Assembly (NCBI RefSeq): GCF_022965805.1
Contig: NC_133105.1
Span: forward strand, 4,712,001-4,776,000
Source: Primulina eburnea
Lineage: Eukaryota > Streptophyta > Magnoliopsida > Lamiales > Gesneriaceae
Length of the DNA stretch: 64,000 bases
Direction: 5' to 3'
The translations under genes were made by a program, and so were the position numbers. The notes beneath the pieces are model-generated. The model saw nothing but the letters and a program-made list of their open reading frames with translations, did not search any database and was not told where the DNA came from. Every line of letters begins with the position of its first letter. Within the stretch, counting starts at the first letter, position 1. This document shows positions 11,380-24,086 of this stretch, piece after piece.

Positions 11380-12838
11380 TAACTAGCGACGATTTTCTTT
11401 ATCCGTCACTAAACTTGCGACGATATTTTCCTAACCGTCGCTGAAAATTCAGTTATTTCAACTACATTAAACGATCTTTCTTACCTTCTTCCTTTTCTTT
11501 TGTTTGAAGCTAGCCAACCATGCCATGAACGGTCGACAAGAGTGGTAAAACCGTTGCTAAATATAAAAAGCAACGGTTTACTAAAACCCTTCGTTTTTTT
11601 AGCCACGGTATAAAAGATGTCGTCACTATTTTAGCGACTGTTTTTTAAAAACAGTCGCTAATATTGCGACAGTGTGACCAACCGTCGCAAATTATTGCGA
11701 CGATTTTATGTTAACCGTCGTTATATAAAAGAAGCTATATAAAAGAAATATACAAATATGAATCGGCGACGGATTTGCAGAAACCGTCGGCGTTAAGATC
11801 GGCGACGGTTTCTGAACTCGCCGTCGCTATTAGCGACGCTCAACGTTATAACCGTGGGAAATAGCGACGGGTTTTTATAACCGTCGCTTTGAATCTTTAT
11901 ATACCGCCATTCCCAACTTTTTTCTTAATCGATTTTCGCCTATCTCTGTGGTAGTAACGAATCTCTATAAATTTTTTGAAGTTTCGTTTTTTTATTTTGT
12001 ACTAACTATTTCGTATTTATTTTGTAGATTTGTTACTCGGTACGATTTTCCAGCGTTACGCAGAAGTAGGCATATCTTCGCGCAACATCAGGTTTTAAAG
12101 TTTTTTTTTACAGAGAAATTTAATACATAATTTTAATTTTTGCGTAGTAATTTGTTTATTTGTGTAAAACTAATACATTAATTTTTGTTTAATATTTATA
12201 TTTCTTCGTGGTGTGCATCAGGTGGGACTTTATTACACACCGTCCCTATATGAAGCGACGGTTTTTTTAAAAACCCGCCGATTAAGATAGCGACGGTTTT
12301 TACATAAGCCGTCGCTTAATATAACGACGGTTTTAAAACAACCGTCGCTTATTATAGCGACGAGTATACAAACCGTCACTTAATATAGCGACAGTGCTAA
12401 TATTTTAGCGATGGTTGTCGTGTAAACCGTCGCTACGGAGCGACGGTCTTCTTCAAAAAAACCGTCGCTATAAAGCGACTGTTAAGATTGGAACTTGGAC
12501 CTAACTCAACCCCAAAAGCTAGCTCTAGGGGGAGGATTGTCCAAGCTCATATATACCACTCAAAGGTTATTTAACCAACCGATGTGGGACAATTTACACA
12601 TCCCTCTCACGCCCAGAAATGAACATCTAGAGCGTGTAGTTTACAAATGACCCAATGATGGGCAGAACGAGTGGCCTAATTATAGGCAGTTCAACACATA
12701 ACGGTGGAACCCGGTCTCTGATACCATGTTTAGGTCCATGTTCCAATCGGGAGATGAAAACAGTCGCTTTGAGAACGCGACGCTCGGTACTGTTACGGAC
12801 CGTTAAACCGTCGCTAAATTTTTATTTTTTTTTGTAGT
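11380..12838. mobile_element. CACTA-like element (non-autonomous or truncated)
   Basis: There are dense arrays of GCGACGGTTTT and AAAACCGTCGC-type units in both orientations at 11386-11900 and 12250-12480, more near 12770-12815, and a terminal TTTTTTTTTGTAGTG ending at about 12838. Such subterminal repeats and a TGTAGTG end are typical of CACTA (En/Spm) elements. A matching CACTACAA left end is not visible, so the left end is lost or diverged. No transposase is found. Confidence 0.7.
12486..12748. mobile_element. Nested TIR insertion inside the CACTA-like element
   Basis: The left end GATTGGAACTTGGACCTAA (12486-12504) and right end TTAGGTCCATGTTCCAATC (12730-12748) are inverted repeats with one mismatch in 19. 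The interior (GATGTGGGACAATTT, CTCACGCCCAGAAATG, GGTCTCTGATACCATG) is unlike the surrounding GCGACGG array. This indicates a later insertion. Confidence 0.7.
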
Positions 12839-13639
12839 GTAGGGACCCCACGGTTTTGGGGCCGCGCAGAGAAAACCCGAAACGGGGATGGGGATCCCCG
12901 ATTTTTTCGGGTTTGGGTTTGGGGTTCGGCTTCGTGGATTTTTTAAAATCTCCGATGTAATTTGGGACGGATATAGGATTACTATCCTCATCCCCGAAAT
13001 CTCGAACTCACCACGAAATTAATATCAATAATAAAATAATAGTATTATTTAAAATATTAATAATCTTATTATTATTAATATTGATATTGATATTAATATT
13101 AATTTTATCTCTAACAATAATAGATAATAATATGTTTTGGTTTAAAAAAATCTCTAAATTCGTCGTCATTTTACTATATTAATATTTTTGAAACGAGGAT
13201 GAAGACGGGGATGAGAAGTTGATCCCCAAAATTTCGGATTTGATGATTCTCCGAACCCGAAAAAACGGAGATTGGGACGGGTATGGGTTAGAGATTGAAT
13301 TCGAGCATAGAGATGAGATAACAAACTTGCCCCCGCTCCGACCCATTGCCATCCCTACCCCCACTGCCTAAATTATTATGTGTTTCAACTTGGAGACCGT
13401 CGAAATTGGGTAGTAAATGATAGGGGCTTTTATTTATTAATTTGAACCGGAAATATTGATCGGGTAGTGAAAATCGGTTTATAACATTCAAAATAGTACC
13501 AAGAAAAATAATTTTATTTTGAGGATATTAATAAATTAAGAAAAAAAATACGGAATATAATATGGGAAAATATTTATTGATTTGTGAATAATGGACTCAT
13601 TCAAAGCCTCGGCCCAATATATTTCTGGATAATTTGGCT

Positions 13640-15069
13640 TAATGGGCCTTGCCAAATCGAGCCGAAAAGAACGGACCCAAGATGCTTTGAATCAGGTTCT
13701 ACTTCTTCGCTACGCCGCCTCTCTCCTCGCTCCTCAGTCCTCACCGGTTAATCGCCGATTATCGAAGAAGAAGCTAAGATCGTTTCGTATGATTGCATGT
13801 CTCTCTTTTCGATCCTCAATCTCTTTTTTTTGTGCTTGAAAGTTGAAACGATATGAATGGGCGATGGCTGCAGTCACAGGTATCTGTCGGGTAGGGTGGG
13901 AGTCAGGGCATTTCCGCAGCGCACTTCTGACGTGGGTGCCTATTTGGTCTTGAAAAACCTCTCCATAAACCTGGAACGGTAGGCAACTTACTTCACTCTT
14001 GTTATTTTTTTACTCTTTTTTAGTATTTAATTCAATTCATATTTTTAAGGTTGTTTCTCTTTTGGGTTTGTCCAAATCTCTATTTGTTTTTTGTTTATTT
14101 TGTTATCATACTTTCTTAATGGAATATAATTGTATGGTGTCATGCATTAATTGGATTCGTACACCAGATTGGATTCTTGCTAAAATTTCGAGATGAAAGT
14201 AACCCAAACTAGCCATGTAACTTTTGCTTTGGAGTGACCATTATTGGTAGCTTTCAAGTTATTTTCTTTAGTGTTGTTTCAAAGAATCCACGTCTAATGG
14301 TTGAGAGTCAATTATAGTTAATCGTGATCCAAAAACTGTCGATAATTATTCTTGATTTCCTGAATTTTAGTTAAAGCCTTTTTCTTGTTAGTTCTGGCCT
14401 TTCAATGGACGGGTGCTGTTATTTTTTAATCTGTCATTTTTTAATTTTATGGAAAATTTATATTTTACTGCAATTACTCTATTGATTTTTGTACTGGTCG
14501 AAAAGGTGGATTTATTTTATTTCTGGAATTTTGTGTGTTTTGTTTTAACATGTAAATCAACTGCAGCTTGACTTGGAAGGTAGCACTAGCAAGAGATAAA
14601 ACTCTGCCTAGTTTAGATTCAGATTCTAGATACAGTTAGTTTTTGGCCATTAATTTGGTATTGGCTCGGTTCTGTATGAGTTTAATATCTGAAGACTTTA
14701 TTCGCCTTAGTATCATTCTATCATATGCACCAATTGTTGTACATTTTTTTTCATCATCATTTTATGGTGTTACACTACTTTAGTTCAAATAAGCACAAGT
14801 TATGGTTCGAATAGTTAGTTCTATTATGCTCGAATCAAGGTTCGAATACCTCGAATCGAACTTGAGATCAAATGAAAATCACATATTTTTCAAGCTCAAA
14901 CTCTAATATTCAAATTTTATACTATTCGTCTCGATATTGTTTGTTTACTCCCCTACTTTGTGTTCTCCCTCTTCATTTTGTCGATTTATTCGTTGATCTC
15001 TGGTCTCGTGGTTTTAATTTTGTTGAACAAATTAAGAAATCCATGAAGAAAATGGCAGTTGTTTTACAG
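13640..15069 (+). other. Probable 5' leader region of the bS18 gene
   Basis: A CT-rich stretch at 13690-13790 and possible donor sites at 13880 (CACAG|GTATCTG) and 13979 (GAACG|GTAGGC) precede a long AT-rich stretch that ends in TTGTTTTACAG at 15069, five bases before the bS18 ATG. This looks like a leader exon and leader intron. The exact leader exon ends cannot be fixed without transcript data. Confidence 0.45.
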
Positions 15070-15074
15070 GTGAA

Positions 15075-17294
15075 ATGAAAGTGATTCGAAGGTTGTTGTC
15101 TGTGAACGGCGATTTGTCTAGTCTATTTCAGAGGTCGCTTGTGATTCGGAATTTTTCAACAAGTCCAATTTTTGGTAGTAGTTTCTTCCTGTCATCACGC
15201 CTTTTCTATTTTGTACATATTAACGGGTGGAAGCTTTCTTGTAAAAAGTAATGGTGTTCTTCGAATATGCTTGAGGATTATTTTTGGCGTTTGCTAGGAA
15301 TATGCTCATCTCTTATCCGATCTTTCACTAAAAAAAACAAGAAGTTAGCAAGTATTAGCGATAGATGAGATTCCTTTGTCATGTTCTAGTGACACTTCAC
15401 CTAATGTGTGAACAGCTTGTTTTCCAGACATAGTTTATCGAATATTCCAGTTATTTCGTTCTTTGGAATTAAGTTTATGTTTCATGATCTGCTACGCAGC
15501 TGAATATGTTTTAAATCTGGGTTTTGATGATTGATTACTAGATTATTTGATGTAATCTTTTACTGAATGTAGTTCTAAGATTTGAACAATAACAATTTCA
15601 CTTTCTGCTGATATAGATGACAATTATAAGTTTGGCTCGTCCGAGTCTCTTGATTTCGAGCAATTCATTGGTCAGAAGAATGGTCCTCATATGAACTCGT
15701 TTTATCGAAAACTTGACAAAGCTGAGAAATCTTATGACCGCCATGGAGTTGGATCTAACTTCAATGGGGGAGCCAGATCCGGTCACTTGGATGGTCTAAA
15801 TGATGGTTTCAGTACATTAAATGATGGAATGAGCCATAAATTAAAGCAAGCAGCCACCTATTTCGAGCATGACCCTGTTGAAGTAAATCAAGAGAATTAT
15901 GCTTTTAGACCAGATGTTAATTTATTGAGCGGGATGACGTACGATACCAAGGTGTGAACTGTACAGTAACATTTCCAACTTATTGGAATAAGATTTTTAA
16001 TATTGTTTTTGTTGAAGAGTCCACTCTGGACAACATTATTATCTGTTAGTATTGTGATATTTTGCCTAGACTTCATTTGTTTTATAGTTTAATATTATTT
16101 TTTCTGCACTTAATGTGTTTTGCAGTTGAATAGCTACTACTACTACTATTTTGTTATGGGGAGTTGTGATTCTAGGTCCGTTGAAAGGTGCCTACTTATG
16201 AAATTGACGTAAATGAATAAATAGATCTCCCCGTGCACATTTGTTAATCCCAGGTGCTACATCCTAAGAGCGAACAAAAATAGAAACATCCACTGATGTC
16301 TGACCCATGCTGTTATTATGGTGTAAATACCGAAATGAATTTCTCTACTGGAGTCTGGAAATCTTATTCAAGTCGATAGGATCTTCAATTTTTGTTACCA
16401 TTTTGCTTTACTAGCTCTTTGTGTATTCTGTGGTGTCATGTTTACCAGAATAATGATTTACATTGATTTATATAGGATCTTGACCTGAAAAAGCCTGGAG
16501 TTCGCAGGCCTGGCAAGAGGAATAAGTTCGAAACGACGACGGAGGAAGTATTACGCAAGGCTGATTTCAGGGTACGGATTTGACATATAACTATTATCTT
16601 TCCTCTATTTTTCCTCTTTCTATTTGAATGCGGGTTTTGTGCATGTCACATGTGTTTGTCTAGAAGTACTATCTATTTGAATATTCCTTCCTTTTTGAAT
16701 TTTTGTTGAGAGGATTGTTGAAAGATTGAGCAAGCTTTTCTCTGTTCCTTGAAAAAGTTTCAGGAATTCAGATTTTATTGCCTGATCCATTTTGTCGCCA
16801 TAGAGAATAATTAACCCTTTCTCTATATTATGCGCACCATTTTCTCGTCAAGATGAAATAACTTGGAAAAGATGTTTGATTTAGTGATGATTATTCTCGG
16901 CAAGATGATAAAAAATGCTAGTCAATTAACTCAGCCCGAGTTTCTGTGCAGAATGTGAGATTTCTTGCAAATTTCCTCACCGAGGCTGGTATTATCATCA
17001 AGAGGAGCAAGGTAGCAATAGCTTTTTCTACTTGGACTTAAACTACTGAACAAAACATGGCTAAAGCTCTTCATTAACTGTTTTCCAACTTTTGAGCAGA
17101 CTGGAATCAGTGCCAAAGCACAGAGGAAGATTGCACGTGAGATCAAGACTGCCCGAGCATTTGGATTGATGCCTTTCACTACAATGGGAACCAAACAATT
17201 TACTTTCGGGAGAACAATGGAGGACGAGGACGCAGATTTTGGATATGAGATCTATGAACACGATTTTGTCGAGAATGATTCTCAGGAAACCTGA
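15075..17294 (+). CDS. Organellar (mitochondrial-type) ribosomal protein bS18
   Basis: Five exons, 15075-15174, 15617-15951, 16476-16571, 16952-17011 and 17100-17294, join in phase to 261 residues. The start is a basic, serine-rich presequence (MKVIRRLL, then VIRNFSTSP), typical of mitochondrial import. A long low-conservation part follows. The bS18 core spans the last three exons: VLRKADFRNVRFLANFL, GIIIKRSKTGISAKAQRKI, AREIKTARAFGLMPFT, GTKQF. bS18 is a small-subunit protein of the ribosomal platform; the core binds rRNA with bS6. Bacterial bS18 is about 75 residues, so most of this protein is plant-specific extension, as in the Arabidopsis homologue I recall as At1g07210. The acidic C-terminal tail (EDEDADFGYEIYEHD) lies outside the core. 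Nuclear coding with a presequence is consistent with the intron-rich structure. Confidence 0.92.
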
Positions 17295-18499
17295 AGTCTT
17301 ACGTGCTTTTTACTCCTCACCTTTTGGTGCCAAGGTGTGGAACCGTGGAAAACTTGCTGATTTAGAACATCTTGCTCGTTGTTCAATCGAGACTACAATT
17401 TAGAATCAATTATGCTTATGTGTGGTAGTGGTAATATGATCTGCAACATAACCATAATGTGAGATGGCATGTTTGTGAATTTTAAGGCGAATAAGCTTCA
17501 CCTTCTATGCTTGAACACATTTCAATAGACACTATTTGTGCTCACTTCATTAGTATGAATCAAGAGATTCTCATATTGATTATCCCTTGATACAATCGAT
17601 CGAAGTTGTTACGTGCAGCAGTGCCAAAATGTCTAGTATTTATATTCATTGATTTATAAACTGTCACCAATTTCTGTTTTGTACAAACCTCTCTCAAATA
17701 AAAATACCATCAACCTTAATACGAAAAATAAAAATCGCACTCTAGGTTTTATCAAAAGACAAGCGATGCGCTATTGTTTTGTTTCTTGTTAAGTCCATCT
17801 GAAATTCGACAGTATACGCCAAGCAGGAAAAAGAAATTGAGTTCACAGATATAGAGCTGAATATCAGACAGCGGATGCATAAACGGGCATCATCGAGTTG
17901 ATAGGGGAGCGTCGTGTAGGGATAACAGCAAAAGACAAGCTGTGTGTCTTTCTTCTTACTTTGATTCCGTACCGGTGTTTTGATGTAGTTGTTTTTCACT
18001 GATTGTGTATGTTTTTGGGTTGATGCACTATGCTCGGACATGCCGTGTTTTCGGATAGCTATCATAGCCAAGAAGACATCACACTTTTAAGTTTTCCTCT
18101 TTCTTTATGGATGGTTTTTATTCTCGACAAGTAATATAACCAGTACCACCAGAGGCAGCTAAAAAGTGCACGAAGACTCACAATCTCAGAATTGCTTATC
18201 CCTCTCAGAGTTGAGTGATTTAAACTGGTATTCTAAGGCAACTTTAACGTATGTTGGTGAGATATTTAATCCAATTACATGGATCAATCTTCGCGAGGCT
18301 AATGCTGAATGGATGTTTTTAAGCACAAAACTAAGTGCGCTAATTGACATGGTTTGGTCGACGATCTCGTCACTACTGGCTGCCAACTATGTGGACACTG
18401 GACTTGGGTATGAAAAGTGATCAAGTATTAAACAAATATACAGACCTTCCGGCTACTTTTTCTTCAACGTCACATGTTACATTTAGAGACGGAGCCAAG

Positions 18500-18562
18500 G
18501 AAGATTATCCATGAAAAAATATTATTTATTATGTAAGAGTATTACTTTTTCTCGTGATTTAG
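18500..18562 (+). repeat. Fragment of the palindrome-ended repeat family
   Basis: Only the central block is kept: ATCCATGAAAAAATATTA, GTAAGAGTATTACTTTTT, CGTGA. Both palindromic ends are missing. Confidence 0.5.
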
Positions 18563-21500
18563 TCTACATTAGTTGTAAGGAGGTGACACGCCTAGCTCAT
18601 TTGGAACATAGCGATGGCTTAGCTCCAAAACTAAATTTTCCATTGTGGTCCTAACTCTAATTATCACAATTAGCGTGGCCAATTAATTATTTATTTTGGA
18701 AAATGATTAATTTGTTAGAGACATTAATTAATTAAAACAATCAAACGCCTAGGCTAGCTATATCTCTGATCAAAATTTTGATCCCATTTTTGTCTTAAAT
18801 TAATTAATCAATGTATAAATAAATTAATTTTATATAATCGTCGTTTAGGATTTTAAATAATTGTAACATTTGAAATGAGTCCATTGAAAAAAAACAAGGA
18901 CACTAAGAGTTCCCAATATCTTTATACGCCCCTTTATAAAAAACTTTTATTAATTTTTTGATATAATTGTACCCGATTAAAGTTCTTTCCATTTTATTTA
19001 TATAATTCCATGACATAGATATTAATTTTCTTTCATTTACCTTTTTCTCGATTTGATATTACTAAGAAGTTTTTCTAGAAAATGCTAATTTTTATGTGAA
19101 TATGATTGTGTATAGTAATTATTATGCTGCATGATATAAAAATAATAACACGCGATTTTTAAAACATTTTTATGAAATTTTTATTTAAATAATAACATAC
19201 TTTGTACCAAACCAAATTTAATCTATAGATAACATATTTTTCTAGATTGCCAATAATTCTTTGACTGATGTATATATTTTTAGAATAGTGATTATTATTA
19301 AGTAAGTTATACACCATGGTTTTAAATTTTTTACCGATGATAATATAATAAGTATTTATTGAGTACCATATAATACATAATAAATTATAATTTTAAATTA
19401 AAAAGACTAACAGAAAAATTTTCGAAAATTCCAGCCTTTTTAATTTTTCATATATATAAAATTGCTGTGATTAACTCTAAATTAAAATAAAATAAAGATA
19501 AAATATTAATTTGAAATTCCAAAAATTCATTAGTGTGCTGAAAAGGTTTCCAGTTTATTAAATTTTTTGGGTTTATTGAATGTTTTTATTATTCAACAAT
19601 TTTTGATTTAATAATGTTAAAATTACGAAAAAGTACAGAAAACTATGGCAAAAGAGCTAATAAAAAATATATTAAGTTTTAAATGAATTTTTGAATATAA
19701 ATAACATTCTATTTGTTGGAAATACTAAAATATATATTGAATATATCATCATGTGTTACAATAATTACTTAAATTATATATTCATGTAAAAGATTAGCTT
19801 TTTCAGAGAAACTTTTTACTGATATTAAATTGAGAAAACGTAAATAAAAGGATAAAAAATCATATTATGGAATTATATGAATAAAATGGAAAAATATTTG
19901 CTATAGTTTTAAGTAGGTGCAATTATATCAAATCAAAAGGTTAAAATGAATAATAAATTGTATCACTGTCACCTTGTGAATTAAAAATGCGTGATATTGT
20001 AGTGTGAATATAAAATTATAGAGCTTAAATATCATCCCCGATTTATTATGCTATTTTTGGGAAACGATTTTTATATAAAAAAATTAATTTTCATGCAAAC
20101 TTGTAATAACATCGATGAGGTCACAAACATAGAAATAATAATATAAGACACCAGTACATTTGTATCTGTACTAACTGGCGTGCCAGTCGATTGCTCCATT
20201 TCAATTAAATAATTTACTATTTATTTTCAACTGCTTCGACGGCGCCACAGGACTACCTCACGTTTAACCCCACAAATATATTCAAAATTCTACATGTTTT
20301 CTACGTCATTATTTCAAAATTATTATTAACTATTAAAAAACTATAAACTCAAATATAAACTTTGTTTTTTTTCGAATATTAAGAAAATTATTTAAATTTT
20401 ATTATTATATATTAGTGAAAACAAGAAAATAACGTTAATTAATATATGTAAAAACTGAATTATATATATAATATATTTGGAAAAACTACAAAAGAAAAAG
20501 AAGAAGACTAGTATTAGGCATGTATGTATGGCAGTTTAATTATATTTCGACCAGCCTGCTTCGGTGACTTATTTAATTAGCTATTTGATTTCGGGAGTCA
20601 AGTTTATACCTGAATCTGGATTTTTTTTTTCTTGAAAAAAATAAACAGATTTTATACAATAATTAATCATTAGCTGTGGCCATTGGTGTATAGGGTAAAA
20701 ATCTTATACTATTATTACCATTATCGTGCAATGCATGATGTATAATAACGTAAAATATTGGATATCAATCATTAAGGTCTTATTACACAATCTAATCTGA
20801 ATATGATATTTGTACTTACTTTTTATTTGATTAAGATAAAAATAGCATAAATGAACAAATTTATTATTCAACATTTGAGTATCAATATCATATATTAGTA
20901 CCTTCTGAAAATTAATGTCAAATATCATATATTAGTATCACATCTTCAATGTTTTGTATCGATTTTTATCCTAGAAAAACATGATATATTAGTATCAGAT
21001 TTGAAAATACTTAAATATTATATATTAGTATCATATTTTCAAATTTTTTATCGATTTTTATCCGATAAAAGACATGTAAACCCATGAATCGTAGAATTAT
21101 TATTTTTAGATTAGAGTATTCAAACACTTATTTTTTCTGAGTGAACACAAAGCCAAGTTTAAGTTTGAGAATTTAAAAGCCATTTACCCTATATTTAACC
21201 GAATCAAATTAATGATTGATTGAATGAAACCAAATACAAAACTTGAAGTGGACCGAACCTACGTCTTTTCGCGATAGAAACATGTTTGACCAATCTCGGA
21301 ATCTTTGAAACCTATCAATAATTTCTCCTATCAACTTCATTTTGACTTGTCACATTTCCCTTTCAGTTTGTATAATCACAATATATAATACCATTTCCCT
21401 TTTTTTTTCCCCTCAAAATTTTCTTATTGGTTGTCCAAAGGCATTTCCTTCATTGGGACCCAAGATGCGATTTTTTTTATGGAACCCTTGGGTGTGATTG

Positions 21501-21814
21501 GATTTGCCATAGATGGAGCGGAGCATTCACTTCAAATTAAATTGGGAAAAATTGTAATCATCGTTCAATCAACCAACATTTGACTTCACATGTGTCCAAG
21601 GGAGGCCTTTCTTCCATTGGTGTGAGGAGATTATTTGTGGCAAAATTTAATCTAAGATATGATCACCTCTTGTATGTTTTGATCTTCGGATTTCAAAATT
21701 TTCAAAGAAAATCAGTTTGAAAATCAGCCACAACATTCTTGTTCAATTATTGGAATCGTCTTTTCCAAGTAAACATACTTTGAAAATATAGAGTAATTCT
21801 ATGAATATGGATTT

Positions 21815-22398
21815 TGTGATGTACAAAGCAACATCGTCGTCTTAAAAAATTAAAGATTTAAAATGAGTTTATAATTGGCTACAATATACTTCTATAGCAG
21901 CTTGGGTTAATCATTTTCGTAAAGCGATGTCGAATACAAAATAGTTGCTATAAGGGCCCATTGTCCAGTCACACAGACGCGGGTCTGGGCTCAGGACGTG
22001 ACAGAATGGTATCAGAGCCTGTCACCGGCATGGAACACCGAGAAATAAGTGCTATGCGGGGCGAAGTGCTACGTGCATGTGAGCTACCTCTTGAACCTGC
22101 GGGACAAAGTGCTACATGACGGGAGCCACCTCTTGAACATGTAGGAGCCACCTCTAAATTCTCAACGCTGGTGGATCAAGTGGTCAGACCGCGACGAGGA
22201 CGTCGCATTCTGAAGGAAGGGTGCTTGTGATATCTTTGTCCCACATCTTAAAAAATTAAAGATTTAAAATGAGTTACAATGAACTTCTATAGCAACTTGT
22301 GTTAATCATTTTCGTAAAACGAGGACGAATACGAAGTAGTTGCTATATGGACCCATTGTGCAGTCACGCAGGCGCGGACTCAGGCTCAGGGCGTGACA
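21815..22398 (+). mobile_element. TRIM-like miniature LTR retrotransposon
   Basis: Two direct repeats, 21815-22003 and 22226-22398, start TGTGAT and end GACGTGACA / GGCGTGACA. They share long blocks such as TTAAAAAATTAAAGATTTAA and GTTAATCATTTTCGTAAA. Three bases after the first comes TGGTATCAGAGCC (22007-22019), the standard plant tRNA-iMet primer-binding site. A purine-rich tract (GAAGGAAGGGTG) lies just before the second. The internal part is only about 220 bases, too short for gag-pol. A target duplication is not obvious. Confidence 0.85.
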
Positions 22399-23983
22399 GT
22401 TGAATCGAGCTGATCTAATGTTGTGCACCGTAGAAGATATCCATATTTTAAATATATGTACACGAATAAGGAAATCGTGCATACACAACATCGTCCATGT
22501 CTTGGTTGGCAGTGACTCAAGCACCGCGCATGAAAAATCCGTTTGAGGGAAAATCCGATTTGGCCTGAACCATTAATTGCCCATGTTTCACCACATAGGT
22601 CTGGTCAGTTTCATGTGGCAGCACATCCATTTTTCCATTCGATGGATAGTAAACTCCACATATTAGACATGGGACTCAGAAGAAGTACCATCACGTGCAC
22701 GCGTCTATGCTAATTCTAGAATATTGTATAGACATGAATCTGGATATACATATGGTTCCACATCACACAGTATATGCATATACATGCGTATTCTTAGATT
22801 ATAGGTGGTGGACGCTAGTTGAGCCGGAGCCGGAAGAGCCGGCATGGCTGATGCCATATAACTAGCCAGTGACATTGCCACATTAATACTAATAAAATAT
22901 TTAGTTAGACTAGTCAAAATACGTATACAAAATTGCTGTAGTAACTAGTTCGTTAAGGACACTAGGTTGGTTGATCAAATATATTATTAAGTAACAAACC
23001 CTAGTTTTCACTTTGATGATTACTAAGTTAATAGGATCCTAGTCATTAATGTTACATATTTAACTTTGTGTTTTCAACTTCTTGTGTAATGTTGGCGTTT
23101 CATGTTTTAGAAGGTATTTAGTCTCTCTGTTTATTTTGTAATTTACGTTGTGACTTTTCATTTGTTGGATGAATCAACGATGTTACCACAGCTGGTCGGA
23201 ATGTAAAGAACTAGAGGACACAAATCTTTTTGTTGACTAGGCACTTATGCAGACAATCAAAAGGGATAATATCAAACGGCTTAATAGTTAAATAAATCTA
23301 TCAAAATGTAAATAATATTTAAATTATTATTTCGATTAGTTGATAACTGTTTTATTACATTAATCGAGTGCACATATTTTTGTTTTAACATGAATTCGAA
23401 CTAACGGTTATTTCTTATCGGAGGAGATTTATGTATGAAATTTTGTATGAATTTTATAAGAAGGATGTGAATAGGTTCGTGTCGTGCCGAATAACTTAAA
23501 TCTTAATTATGTAATTATCATATATACTTGTATATATAATGAAAATATTATTACCATGTCATAATCAATATATGAGCACATAGTAGTGTAAGTAAACGAT
23601 ATTCTCTTAAGTTGTTTCAAGATTATGTATGAATCCAAACAAATTATAATTGGTTGGTGAGCAGAATTTTATGGGAAAATGCAAAATTAACTAAAATTAT
23701 AATAGAGTTACCAATTAGCATGAGCATCAAGTTAGAGAATATCCAAAGATAATCTATGGTGCCTTAACCTCCAACCAACACTTCCCTATTTAAGAATTCA
23801 CAACCTTGTTAATTAAATTTAGCTGCTGAATATTATACAAATCATTATATATTATTTATATCCTCAAATGGGATTATAGTTTCTTTCTCTATTATTATTA
23901 AATTAAAGCTAGATTGACATTATTGGATTAACCCATGATTAGACACAAATTATTATTTAAATCAAAGTACAAATCCCACCTCT

Positions 23984-23989
23984 TTATAT
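23984..23989 (+). promoter_or_regulatory. Possible TATA element of NSP2
   Basis: TTATAT inside CCACCTCTTTATATCAATG lies about 100 bases before the ATG, a plausible core-promoter distance with a short leader. It rests on position and sequence only. Confidence 0.3.
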
Positions 23990-24086
23990 CAATGCTTCCA
24001 TTTAATCACTCCCGAATTAAAATTAAATATCACTCCCTCTCCTAGCTACTTCAATTAAGTATACAGCCGAGCACTTTCTCTTAGCC

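Larger units (their letters stand above)
9821..13600. other. Transposon-rich intergenic block
   Basis: No host gene is seen. The block holds a TIR element (10483-11214), a CACTA-like element with GCGACGG subterminal repeats (about 11380-12838) and a nested TIR insertion (12486-12748). Beyond that is a G-rich stretch with repeated GGGGATCCCCGA-like phrases (12840-13340). Confidence 0.7.
17295..24086. other. Long AT-rich intergenic region
   Basis: No gene is supported. It contains a fragment of the palindromic repeat family (about 18500-18562), a TRIM-like element (21815-22398) and recurrent AT-rich phrases such as CATATATTAGTA (20890-21040, three or four times). The last 150 bases are a plausible NSP2 promoter. 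Confidence 0.65.

Noticed and set aside
18166..18420. 84-codon open frame on the plus strand
   Set aside because: The translation looks protein-like in composition, but I recognise no family and no splice context; not enough to call a gene.
22007..22019. Sequence resembling a tRNA part (TGGTATCAGAGCC)
   Set aside because: This is the retroelement primer-binding site, complementary to the tRNA-iMet 3' end; no tRNA cloverleaf surrounds it. No tRNA or rRNA gene was found in the window.
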